DNA of 32,486 nucleotides from Branchiostoma floridae (GCF_000003815.2 NC_049987.1:5352116-5384601), one strand, 5' to 3'. Counted from the stretch's first letter, positions 21,129-31,085 are shown. Numbers and translations: made by a program. The notes: generated from the letters alone by a model not told the origin.

Positions 21129-21497
21129 TTAGGCCATGTTGATTTGATTGTATGGATAACATCCGCGCGCGATCAGTTTTCGTCCGTTTCCAGAAATAAA
21201 AAAAAGGAGCATAAATATGCCGTACATTAAAAGAAAACTATATCGAGAAGCATACACTAATGTTAGCGTCAATTCCAATGTCAAAGAAGAAAACTGTGTA
21301 AACAAAAATGAAGAATCTATTGTTCGGTATTCAATACTCTGTATTTGTCATTTGTTTACATATAGCCTTCCAGACCACTTAGATTTCATAATGAATGCAG
21401 CTTTTTTGTCCAAACGTATATCTTATATCTTCGCACGCTCGCATCAGTTTGGGGATTCCCAGAGGATGTCATCCATATAACTCAACATGGCCTAACG
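21129..21497. mobile_element. MITE, family B copy 2, TA-flanked
   Basis: The left end GGCCATGTTGATTTGATTGT (then ATGGATAACATCC) and the right end GGATGTCATCCATATAAC (then TCAACATGGCC) are inverted repeats of about 30 bp. A TA lies directly outside each end, which fits a Tc1/mariner-type TA duplication. The interior is about 300 bp. An 87-residue plus ORF inside has no transposase motif. The same family is at 13514-14212. Confidence 0.85.
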
Positions 21498-22240
21498 TAC
21501 ATTGGGCTTGCAATGAGGGCATGAGGGTCGACACCTGTTCATCACCAGGCACCATGACGAAGACTTTCTCATCGTGTAGCACAAACTTGTCGTATCTCAT
21601 TAAGCGCTATGGAGGGATCTCCATNNNNNNNNNNNNNNNNNNNNNNNNNNNNNNNNNNNNNNNNNNNNNNNNNNNNNNNNNNNNNNNNNNNNNNNNNNNN
21701 NNNNNNNNNNNNNNNNNNNNNNNNGGATGTGTCAAGCTACCCACAACAGGTTACTTGTCCGCCGAGCTCCCACCAACCCACTCCTGTCAACTTGACACAT
21801 CCAAATAAAAAAGACATACGAAACGTACAAGACAGACAGTTCATACCAGTAGAATAATACGACTACAGGGAAGCAGGGGATTAAAAGCGAAGTCGCAGTT
21901 TCCCCCCGTCGACCTTCGCCCACTGCACTGAGCACCACAGAGACATAAACGTTGTTTCGTTCAGACGTATAAAGTCAAGCTTTATTCTTGAGCGGAGGCA
22001 CTCCTTGATGTATGGGACCATCTCGACGTGAGTCGTTTATCAAATGAGACATAATGACGCCGAAGCGGATGAACTAAAGTCTACGTTTTTTAAAAGCCCA
22101 GTCATGACCGGTAAGTGACATTGAATACGTGGTAGGAATGAGTATCAGCTTTTCATGTGAAAGAAGGTGCTTCATATATTAGTGATACCACATCCGGATC
22201 CCCTCGTAGTTTCTTTCAGAAGTTTCTGCGAAGAACATTT
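21498..22240. other. Unannotated stretch with a 100-N gap
   Basis: The gap is 21625-21724. The flanks hold no recognisable gene. GGATGTGTCAAGCTACCCAC just right of the gap and CAACTTGACACATCC at 21788-21802 share an inverted GGATGTGTCAAG, so the gap may lie at the edge of another small inverted-repeat element. Confidence 0.4.
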
Positions 22241-22241
22241 A

Positions 22242-22510
22242 CTTCAGCACTTCATTTCTAGAAAAGTAATGGAGGAATTTAGAGAAATGCTACCAGTGAA
22301 AACCATGTCTCAACTCTTGCCTCAGTTCTCCAAAACCAGTTGAGTTGAGGCATGGTGTTAACTGCATTTCGTTCAGTACAGATTGAAGATCATGTACTTC
22401 AGCACTTCACTTTTAGAACAGTAATTTTAAAATTAGAGAAAGGCTACCAGTAAACACCATGTCTCTTGCCAACTCTTGCCGCAGTTGTATCCTGTTACAC
22501 ACCAGCAGAG
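22242..22510. repeat. Direct duplication of about 100 bp
   Basis: CTTCAGCACTTCATTTCTAG through CTACCAGTGAAAACCATGTC (about 22242-22310) recurs as CTTCAGCACTTCACTTTTAG through CTACCAGTAAACACCATGTC (about 22397-22463). The copies are diverged, and the spacing is about 155 bp. Non-coding. Confidence 0.75.
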
Positions 22511-22879
22511 TTTCAACACGCGTCATGCCAGCAAATAGCACATACAGGCCATTAAACCTAAAACCTAATGCCAGGAAACATACTTTCATATACAAGTCCA
22601 TTTATTTCTATATAACGTTAGAACGGTTTTGCTTTAAAGCATTTTATCTGTCAGTAAAAGTTTTTTGCTAGAGGTTCCCATGTATATAAATCAGACAGTT
22701 TAATTAGATGTAGAATGTAAATAGTAGATGAAATGCTATGTTTGTTCGTTTTACGCGTTTAGAAGGAGTAGCCTCTTACAAATTCGTATCATAGCCAATG
22801 GACTTAACAAAGTATCAGAATTTCTCACACCAAAGCTCTTACACATCAAACATCCTCAAACATCTGTGAGCGTCTATAA

Positions 22880-23341
22880 GGGAAGCTACCAAGTGGTGTC
22901 TTTTTACCTTCCCATCATGGCATGCGTGCATACATTAATTCACTAGCCCAAGGAAATTGTGCCATGTAATATCATTGTGTCCAAACTTCACCAAACAACA
23001 GTGTTTTTCTGAAAATACTATTGATTGATGATATCGCACTACTTATGTATTAGAAAAACCACCATTTGGAAAGTAAAAAAAAATATATTTGTCAACAATT
23101 ATTACAAAAACAATTTCGACAAACATCATTTTCTTTACTTTCCCATGGGTGCTTTTTGGTGCATTTGTGTTTTTCTGATGCATAAGTAGTGCGATATCAT
23201 CAATCAATAGTATTTTCCGAAAAACACTGCTGTTTGGTGAAGTTTGGACACAATGATATTACATGGCACAATTCCCTGGCTAGTGATGTATGCACGCATT
23301 GCATGATGGGAAGATAAAAAGACACCACTTGGGAAGCTACC
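22880..23341. mobile_element. 440-bp palindromic foldback element with target duplication
   Basis: From AAGTGGTGTCTTTTTACC at 22891 to AAAAAGACACCACTT ending at 23330, the two halves are inverted copies almost to the centre (near 23090-23110). Differences are a roughly 20-bp deletion in the left arm and scattered substitutions. GGGAAGCTACC flanks it at 22880-22890 and 23331-23341. Depending on where the ends are set, the duplication is 7-11 bp, with 9 bp if the termini are CAAGTGG. No coding capacity is seen. Confidence 0.9.
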
Positions 23342-23515
23342 ATATTTCATCAGAGAAATCAGGAATGTTCCAAAACGGACTTCTCACCAGCAGCAGATGA
23401 CACCATAGAGGCCCCTGAATGTGATTTATCTTCATTCTCCGTGCTCAAACAAGTCACAGCTGTTGTCACTCTCTATGGTCTGTGATTGAGTTCGGCAAGA
23501 ACAGCTTGAGACAGG

Positions 23516-23715
23516 TATAATAATAATAATGATAATGAATGGTTTATTTGACATAAAGGGTCACATACAAAAACATCACACTTGCAGTCCTAAGACTGAA
23601 TTGCGGTGAACGTTTAACAATTGTCGTCCGCACTACAACACGGTAGGTGAATGAATGAATGGATGAATGGATGGACGGATGAACGAACTGACGAATGGGT
23701 GAATGAATAATTTTT
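23516..23715 (-). repeat. LINE 3' UTR fragment plus (GAAT/GGAT)n microsatellite
   Basis: An (ATT)n-type end at 23517-23535 is followed on the plus strand by ATGGTTTATTTGACATAAAG and AGACTGAATTGCGG. This resembles the 3' end of the LINE at 4936 (AATGGTTTATTTCTTATCC, then CCCTGAATTGTGC). The fragment is about 125 bp with no coding part. GAATGAATGGATGAATGGAT-type repeats run from 23648 to 23708. Confidence 0.6.
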
Positions 23716-24100
23716 CATTATAGATGTTTGTGTCATACTATAACATTGAATACTTAAAACCGTTGCTACCGATATATCAAACATTTACGAATCTTAGCTT
23801 CTGTAATGAAGCTGAATCGCGGAATACAGTTAAAAATACTGAACCAAATCTAAATCTCCATGTAGCCATATATAGTAGAGACGCAGTACATTAGATGTTT
23901 TAGCCCAGATATTCGCCTGGGATTTGGACGCTTACTTCTTTGTTGCCCTTACAATATTTCCTCCTTTTGGTCCTCCAGGCTTTCTGCTGACTGTGCACAG
24001 TTTAGTGGACTCCTTTATTGCCATTTCGTGACTTCACACCTCGAGGTCGGACGGTTATCCCCATGGAGGGATCAGCGCAGCACGGCACACGTTAGCACAT
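23716..24100. other. Region upstream of the GPCR gene
   Basis: No recognisable repeat or ORF. The promoter presumably lies in or near here, but I see no convincing TATA box or initiator. Confidence 0.35.
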
Positions 24101-24240
24101 AAAACACACCAGTTCGAGGCAAAAATGACCCAGGATAACATTCCTCTTACCTATGCTACCGCATATTCCGCAACGACGACGGAGGCATCCGAATTGTCAA
24201 CAGCTTGTTCGACTGTCCCAACGAGATATCTTTAGTGTCA
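24101..24240 (+). pseudogene. Decayed copy of the GPCR N-terminal coding sequence
   Basis: GGCAAAAATGACCCAG at 24118 onward aligns with GGCAAAAATGAGCCAG at 24351 onward. Both encode an M-x-Q-x-NIP start and an ATAYSATTTEAS block. The upstream ATG (24125) frame stops at a TAG after about 36 codons (YL then stop, near 24233). The offset is 233 bp, and the similarity begins about 20 bp before each ATG. It is a local tandem duplication. The upstream ATG could act as a small upstream ORF if transcribed. Confidence 0.8.
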
Positions 24241-24279
24241 CTGACGAAAGGTAGTGGATTCTGCCTGACACGTCTGATC

Positions 24280-24328
24280 GTTTCCAAAATCATATCCAGT
24301 TGCTTGAGTAATTACTATTTGGCGCATA
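24280..24328 (+). repeat. Single arm of the ACTCAAGCAACTGG dispersed repeat
   Basis: TTCCAAAATCATATCCAGTT, then GCTTGAGTAATTACTATTTGG, matches arms at 14440-14480 and 25859-25900. It ends about 30 bp before the GPCR start codon, between the two copies of the duplicated N-terminal sequence. Confidence 0.6.
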
Positions 24329-24357
24329 AAGTACATCCGCTAGACGCTGGGGCAAAA

Positions 24358-25170
24358 ATGAGCCAGACTAATATTCCTTCTACCTGTGCTACCGCGTACT
24401 CTGCAACAACCACGGAAGCATCCGCTTGGTCGACTGTACCAAATTTTGTTATGGACACCGCAAACGACAGTACGCCGGCGTTTGACAACGGCACCGAACT
24501 GGAAGCGAGCTTGCTGCCGGTGACTGACATCTGCGTTGCCGAAGTGTTCGCCACTGGGTTCGGTCTCATCAGCACCGTGGGGACCTTCGGGAACCTTCTG
24601 GTCATCACGTCTCTACTCGTCAACAAGAAGCTCCGCACGTCACTCAACGCCTTCATCACGAGCATGGCGATAGGAGACCTTATCTTCGCCGGCGTCCACG
24701 AGCCCCTCTCGGCCCGGGCCCTGGCGATAGGCGGCCTGACCTACCGACCGGGGCTCTGCACGGCCCTCGGGGCTGCGACCGTGGCGAGCGCCAGCCAGTC
24801 GCTCATAGCGTCCGTCCTGATAGCCCTCAACCGCTTCATCCTCATCGAGTATCCCCACACGGTTTACAAGAAGGTGTTCACGCCGTGTAACACTTTCTTC
24901 ATGATCGTCGGGTCGTGGACACTGTCCGCTTTGGTGGTCCTACCCCCGCTACTTGGGTTCGGCGAGCTCGGGTACAATCGCGCCTCCTCCATATGCGACT
25001 TCGCCGTGGACAACCCCTCCACCTTCACCTACTTCATGACCATCCCCGGCGTCTTGGTCTTCCTCTCCAACGGCGTCACCGTCTTCTGCTACTTCAAGAT
25101 CTACCAGAAGGTGAAGCAGAGCTCCGCCAAGGCGCACCGAGGTCCGGGACCCAACAACAAAGGCCGCCAG
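24358..25170 (+). CDS. GPCR exon 1 (N-terminus, TM1-TM5, start of loop 3)
   Basis: It codes for residues 1-271. The donor is CAG|GTTAGT in phase 0, after GPNNKGRQ in the third intracellular loop. GC-rich, G/C-ending codons contrast with the AT-rich flanks. Read-through into intron 1 would stop at 25213-25215. Confidence 0.93.
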
Positions 25171-26989
25171 GTTAGTCATAGCTTGGTTAGCTCTGGACCT
25201 GGACGGGCGTTGTGAGTTCAAATACCCGCTCACCCGATATTCACGGCACTGTCCTTATGGCGGGACTTAACCCTATTCAGATCTGGCTTTTTTGGTCATC
25301 CCTGGACTGGGGGGGGGGGGGGCTTTTGAGGCCCTCCACTTCTAAGTCCTCTAACTCTTAAACGACGTGCCGTAGGGCCACCAAATTTTTAGGACATGAT
25401 ATCGACATAATATCTGATGAGTATTTGACGTTTGACTTAACGTTAACGTAAGATGACGTAATTATGACGTCATCAATTTGATTATATTGGCCGGACCCAT
25501 GAAAAAAGTGTATTCTCAGACAACTTCAAGTTATACTACAAAAATGTAACAACAAGTGCAGATAACAGAATAATAATGTTTATTACGACTTGTATTGCCA
25601 ATGGCAACATCGATGACGTCAAAATGACGTCATAAAATGACACCATGCACATCGTGGTCCACTTACCATTGGGCTTGTTCAAAAGAGATGAGAGAAGTTT
25701 TACGGTACAATGATCTTGTAAATACTGTACATGTCGCCCGTTGTCTTTGTCACGACCAGTGGACGCGTAGCTTATCTGTTTATTGAGTTACGTCGCCGAA
25801 GGTTAGACATCCAGGTAAAAAGATATATCAAAAAGTAGTTACTCAAGCAACTGGTTAGTTCCAAAATCACATCCAGTTGCTTGGGTAACTGCTTTTTTTG
25901 CGTGTTCATTGAGTTCATATGAGTTAAACTAGAACGAGATCACTTTTTATTTTCTATTCTATTTTCAGGTTCCAGGGAAAGTGCTGAAGCAGACCAAGCA
26001 CATGTTCGTGATGTTCGTGACCTTCTGCGTCTGTACCACGCCCTACTCCATCTTCTACATGCTGGACCGGGACATGGCGCTGTCGCCGTGCCTGTGGCAG
26101 GGCCTGACGTTCCTGTTCGGCTGTAACAGCTCCATCAACCCCATCATCCACACGTGCCGTAGCCGGGAGTACAGGGAAGCCTTTTGGTACAGTTCTATAT
26201 ACCTTTTTTTTTAATTTCATTCATAATATTCATTCATTTTATTTCATATTCCACACGTGCCGTAGCCGCCTTCCGTTACAAATCTACAAACCTTTTTCAT
26301 TCCATCTATTCATTCATTTCTTTTCTTTTTTCAGGGTAAAATCACAGTCAGGCTTCGGCCTTTTTTTCAGGTGCCCCAGGACACTCAAACAACATAACTG
26401 GGACATACATACATTAACTTAAGTAAAAGGTAGCGATGTCGCCTTCATCAGCACAAAATGAAACAAATACTATCGGTGCTGTATGAACTAGACAGATTCA
26501 GTGCAATCCGAACTTAACCTATTGTAGATCTATTGTGGTCACAATTGAATTAAATTAAAGAAAGTTGTGTAACTAAGAAGACTTCCAGGTTGGTGTGAAT
26601 CAATTAGAGACTTCGTTGAATTGATCCACACTAACCCATACAATGAATCTATTTACGGTTATGAGAATTGAAATGTTTTGATTTTGAAAGCTCAAATTCT
26701 AACTCCAACCATCAGGTACATCATCTGCTGCGGCAGGACGAGACCAGCCCACAAGATGACCGCGCCCAAAAGGATCGCCGTGGAGGAGATGAACCCAGTC
26801 AACCGCACGGCTCCTCCCGAGGTGCTGGCCAGCCCGCCGTCAGGGTCGACAGACACCAGCCCCCTCCAGCAACAGCTGAAAAAAATCTCGGTCACTCACA
26901 CGTCAGGACAGCCGGTGTCCTGCCATCAGACTGGACACAAGAGTCGCGGTACTGTGGTTGTGCAAGACCTTCCGGGGGTCAGCGTGTGA
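24358..26989 (+). CDS. Class A (rhodopsin-like) GPCR, three exons, 434 residues
   Basis: Exons are 24358-25170, 25969-26186 and 26716-26989. All introns are GT-AG and the frame is open throughout. The first in-frame ATG at 24358 is chosen; upstream in-frame codons lack an ATG. The N-terminus has sequons at N36 and N44. TM1 has GN (78-79). TM2 has D107 (2.50). TM3 starts at C134 and ends NRF (158-160). TM4 has W187. C213 would pair with C134. TM5 has P230. TM6 has C293-T-T-P296. TM7 has N328-P329-I-I-H332. C348-C349 after helix 8 are candidate palmitoylation sites. It would sit in the plasma membrane and signal through G proteins. The NRF motif, CTTP and overall look suggest the Moody/Tre1/GPR84 or melatonin-receptor neighbourhood; the ligand is unknown. 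Confidence 0.93.
25171..25968 (+). other. GPCR intron 1, repeat-derived, with CRE-like palindromes and a hairpin
   Basis: It contains a G13 run near 25309-25322 and three TGACGTCA palindromes (25465-25472, 25614-25621, 25625-25632). An 18-bp hairpin (25837-25854 with 25873-25890, AGTTACTCAAGCAACTGG) belongs to the dispersed repeat also seen at 14340 and 24284. The acceptor at 25968 follows a TTTTTATTTTCTATTCTATT tract. No coding sequence. Confidence 0.7.
25969..26186 (+). CDS. GPCR exon 2 (end of loop 3, TM6, TM7)
   Basis: It codes for residues 272-344 (first two bases of W344). It starts VPGKVLKQTKHMFVMF and ends NPIIHTCRSREYREAF. The donor is TTTTG|GTACAG in phase 2. Confidence 0.92.
26187..26715 (+). 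other. GPCR intron 2 with a scrap of exon 2
   Basis: CCACACGTGCCGTAGCCG at 26251-26268 repeats the exon 2 sequence at 26148-26165, offset 103 bp. ATTCATTCATTT-type simple sequence lies on both sides. The acceptor is CCATCAG at 26709-26715, with a weak pyrimidine tract. Confidence 0.7.
26716..26989 (+). CDS. GPCR exon 3 (C-terminal cytoplasmic tail)
   Basis: It completes W344 and codes for YIICCGRTRPAHKMTAPKRI and a Ser/Thr/Pro-rich tail to the stop at 26987-26989 (ends QDLPGVSV). The CC pair and the abundant S/T are usual for palmitoylation and arrestin-regulated tails. The open frame, splice phase and EAFWYIICC junction support it. Confidence 0.88.
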
Positions 26990-27199
26990 GTTAAAGTGAA
27001 ATGGATTCAAAGTGATCTTGAACCAGTTCAGCTCAACAGAACTCATCAGTTGATAGGCCAATTTAGCACTGGTCATGACAGAGATGACAGTCGCGGTGTA
27101 CCGACTTTAGAGGTTCGTTGTACCAGGGATAATAATCATCTGGTGTATTTTTGCCAGCCAGTAGGTACCCCAAGTATGAGTAATGAGGCTGTTTAACGT
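26990..27199 (+). other. Likely GPCR 3' UTR start
   Basis: No ORF or repeat is recognised. The first clear AATAAA I see downstream is near 28080, beyond the 5S SINE, so the real transcript end is uncertain. Confidence 0.3.
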
Positions 27200-27392
27200 G
27201 GTTGAGGCACCTCCTCGAGCACGGGACCCCCGTTTTACGTCCCTCCCGGAAGACGATTTCGTGGAACACTTTGTGAGGCTACAGCAATCCGGACGTCCAT
27301 GGTTGGTCCTCCATCCAAGCACTATCCGGACCGCGCGTTGCTTAACTTCCGAGATCGAGGGATCGGGTGTACCAACGCGCCACGCTAAACTC
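27200..27392 (-). mobile_element. 5S rRNA-derived SINE (SINE3-type)
   Basis: On the minus strand the head (about 27392-27290) resembles 5S rRNA. It has GATCTCGGAAGTTAAGCAAC (A box AAGTTAAGCAAC, 27348-27337), a GGTCCGGATAGT block, and the C box GCTTGGATGGAGGACC (27320-27305). The body at about 27248-27205 carries GGGACGTAAAACGGGGGTCC and CCGTGCTCGAGGAGG. This resembles the central domain of the tRNA-headed SINE at 13881-13925. It is diverged from a working 5S gene and has no recognisable poly-T terminator. Confidence 0.8.
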
Positions 27393-29774
27393 CCATCCTC
27401 GTACACTGAGCAGTTGACAATTACCTCAATGTGTGTTCCTACCTCCAGGCCAATACGGTTCACCATTTGATATGCCTCAAAGACAAGAACTCTTCAATTA
27501 CTTGACTGGCTCTTGAAAGTGACATTCCAAATCTCGGCTCGATTGTAAGGGCTGGACCTTAGTTTTTACCAAGGTTTTTACTCAACATGACCAGTTTCAT
27601 AGAAATTTGATGATATACTGCTACTGAGAAATCATTCGATTATATAATGAACTTTTATGAAGGGAAATTCTATAAACTCTAAAAATTTCTAAAACAATAA
27701 GAAAAGATTGGTTTCTAGTTCTTGACAGTTGTACCTCACTATACAATACACGTATATACAACAAATCACTGATTTTGATATACCTTAAGCTAAGAATGGG
27801 GGGGGGGGATCTTGGAATTGAAAGTCCAACACTTCAGTGCATTGTATGGGCTGTTTTGTAGCTTTCACTACGAACAACATGACAAATTTTGTACAGATAT
27901 TATGTACAGTGTATTTTCCAACACCATGGATAGAAAACAATATGACGAAAGGCAATATGCTTAGTTTTGACAAGCTTCGCCTTTCAAAAGATGTGACTCT
28001 TATAAAAGGTAATTCTGTGTACCATAAGTGTTTTTTGTAGAAAATGTTGTCCTAACAAACTGCATTAACTTTCTAAAGCAATAAAAACGACAATTTTCTC
28101 CAACAGAATAATAATAATATCAAATTGATCTCACTCAGGGGGTATTTAGAGCCGAAAGGAATGCAGCATCGAATAATGCATTGAATAATGGTACTTTAGA
28201 AATGGTCTAAATGTATCGTTAACTTAAACATTATCTACCAAATTATATTCCACCATCCCAACTGTATGCTTCCAATTAACTAAGGTTATTTCCCCTCTTG
28301 TACCTTTTCTTAGATACATTGAAAAACATGTCATATTGTTCGGTGTTTATCTAATAAACCTTTACGCGCCTCTCCTATTAGCTTCCAAATAGCCCAGCTA
28401 AATCCAACTTCCATTTCTTTAACCTGAAGGGCCTCAGCCTAACGAAGTTACACAGTAGCTACACTTGTCGGTGAGTAAGTTTCGCCTCGCTCCATCTTCT
28501 CCAAAATTTGATTTCCGAAACGTTTTAGGTACACATCACTAAATAAACGCGGCTCCTCGGCTCTTCAATTAAATTTTCCGGATCCTAACTTCCCTCTTTT
28601 GACCACGCAAGGACCTCACTTTATGAGAAGGGGATTCTTGCCTACGCTGATTCTTCTAAAAATTGATTGCAAACGCTGTAGGTTAATAGCTTCTTCAGTT
28701 ATTTCATTAATATCTTCGAAAAGAAAAAGTATATTTGTTCTGCAACATATGGTGAAAAAAGCATTTGAGTAGTAAATTAGTGTTTGATTTTCTGTACGTA
28801 TGAATAATTTGCAAAAGAAACTGTTCGGCAACATGCGGTCCTCAAAATAAGTAGTATTTGGGTACTTGCTTTTATCTACATTTGGATTATGAGTGTTGCC
28901 ATGTATTTGAAACAAACAAAACGGACCGCCTGCGTTCTCAAAATTATTGTGCGACGCAAAAGGACGCCAGGGAGAGATAACAAGTTATGTATTCTCGTGT
29001 GACAAGAAGATAACAATTTACACAGGACATAAACCGCTGTTTGAATGTAGATAAAACAAGATGCACGATTTTCAAAAGACTGCTTTTGAGGGATAGGAAA
29101 AACGAGGTTGCTTCACCACAAGCAACTGAATAACGTTTCAAAGAATTGAATAATCCTAATTATGGCCCTCCTTGAGTATTAACAGGATTGCATGGTTTGG
29201 CTGCCGACTAGACGCGTCGTTATGCTATTTGCCAAAGAAAAACTCTTTCATTTGATTTTAACCGGCTCTGTAAGATTCTCAAGCAGACTACTGTAGCCAT
29301 CCAGTCCTACGGCTATCCAGGATCTTACTTCTTACTGTTATTCATGAAAATCCTCCAAGCTTTGTTTAGGATGTCTGTGTGGAGCGAAGAGTCATTAAGA
29401 TTCACTCCAGGTGTCGTTAAATGTGTTTTGCCTTACCGGCGTACCAGCGTGAAACATCTCAGGACAATTTCGCTCTATCTAAAACCCATCTTGATACAGC
29501 AGGACTACAACAGAGGCATTAAAAGATTAAGCACTTGCGGCAAAACTAAATCCCAAAATCTTTTCAGTCGTAAACGATAATATGAGTCTGCGTAGGAGAG
29601 AGTTTGTCCCGCGTCTGCACAAACATACATGGTCCCTCGAAACTTAAACACACTGCTAGTAATTGCTCGCTTTTGACGGTTCGATGGAAACTTTTGAACA
29701 GAAAAAGATTGTTACTGTATAAACACATTATATCATAAAGATTTTGCAAGAAACTAGTGATTAGAACAGTTAAT
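27393..29774. other. Unannotated AT-rich stretch
   Basis: Only scattered ORFs of less than 100 codons without domains. A G10 run is at about 27799-27808. The AATAAA near 28080 could serve the GPCR transcript. No supported gene or repeat. Confidence 0.4.
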
Positions 29775-31085
29775 ATATATAGAAAGACCTTTATTGTACA
29801 TTCATGCCTCGACGGGCTAGGTACAGGTCACTGATAACAGACATGACTGATAACAGAATAACAAATATATGAAAAAAACAACAGGATACAATTTAACTAG
29901 TTGAAGGTGCTAAGCTAACAGGATGGTCGACATCTTCTCGCTTCTTTGTACAGGTGTAGATATAAGAACATATAATGTTTGATATACAGGGTTTGTCTAG
30001 GCGCATCAAAAATAGAAATTTATCCGTTGCATTAAGATGTTCAAAATATGGGAACTCTTTTCTGATATATTCATAAAGCACAATCCGTTCATTATGGTAC
30101 AATTTACAGTGTAAAATAAAATGCTGTTCATCTTCTACATGTTGTAGATCACAAAATTGGCAGACTCTATGCTGCAGAGGGGTGCGGTTGTGCCTTCCAG
30201 TTTCGATATGTAACTTGTGGCAACTAATCCGGAGTTTAGTGACAGCCACTCTGTGCTGTATGTTTTTCACCATCAGATATTCTTCTTCTTTATAAATAGT
30301 CTTGAATAATCTATAGGTTCGTAATTTGTTACCGAAAGATTTGTCCCGGTTGTCATTGTGTATTTCGGTTCTAAATGTTTGAATGTAAATATCCTTTAAT
30401 CGTTGGCTGATGGCGTTGGTTATAGGTAATAGGTTTCTTCCTAGAGATATTTGAGATCTCCATATGTAGGCAAAACCGCATTCCTCCAGTATCTTACGAA
30501 CGCCGGACGCCCAGCACTTATTTCCATTATCATCTAGTTGTAATTGACAAGATAGGGCGTCGGCTTGTAGACTGTCAGCTGGCACGTTTTGACGGATTCT
30601 TAGAAAGTGTTTGATAGCGTTCAGGGAGGCTTCCAGTTGAATGGGGTACCTCCCTAATTCCGCTCTTGTGGCAAGGTTAGATGCTGGTCTGGGGACATTT
30701 AGTGCTTGTTTGCAGAATTTAAGGTGAACAGATTCAATGGGACAGGTTTTAGGGCTTTTAAATGCGCCCCATATTTCTGAGCCATAAAGTAGAATAGGTT
30801 TGACACATGCATCGAAAAGTTTGTTTCTAACTGGTAATGAGGCGGTGGCTTTATCTAAAGATTGTTTTATTCCGAATAAAGCCTTCAGACCTTTGCCACT
30901 CAGGTATTTGTTGTTAGCTTTAAACGTGCCAGCTGCACTCACAATAATACCAAGATAAGTATAACAAGTTACAATTTCTATTTCACGATTATCAAACAGG
31001 AGAGAACAGTTTTTAGGTAGACTGCCACCCTTTGTAAATACAATAATTTTTGTTTTCCTAAGATTTACTTTTAATATCACTTTAT
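29775..31085 (-). mobile_element. 5'-truncated LINE
   Basis: It reads right to left: coding 31080-29893, then a 3' UTR of about 115 bp to GACCTTTATTGTACATTC near 29786-29803. 5' truncation within the reverse transcriptase is typical of target-primed insertion. No target duplication was identified. Confidence 0.8.
29893..31080 (-). pseudogene. LINE ORF2, C-terminal 395 residues with zinc-knuckle domain
   Basis: The frame is open for 395 residues but lacks the endonuclease and the catalytic RT core. It starts just after where the YADD box would lie (VNLRKTKIIVFTKGGSL is the usual following segment). VTCYTYLGIIVS, then KPILLYGSEIWGAF, mark the post-RT region. A CCHC-like knuckle is at C307, C310, H320, C325 (CQFC, then EDEQHFILHC). 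The first codon here is GTG, not a real start. The remnant at 15830-16175 is the same type, judged by its ATDRF and KYIKDC end. It cannot transpose alone. Confidence 0.85.

Noticed and set aside
24205-24357. N-terminal extension of the GPCR from an in-frame TTG
   Set aside because: There is no ATG in that frame before 24358. The extension crosses a dispersed repeat arm, and a signal-like N-terminus is not evident.
24640-25233. Antisense ORFs over GPCR exon 1
   Set aside because: Shadow frames produced by GC-rich codons in the real exon; no domain.
27290-27392. Functional 5S rRNA gene
   Set aside because: Too many changes from 5S outside the control boxes, no T-run terminator at the expected end, and a SINE body follows.
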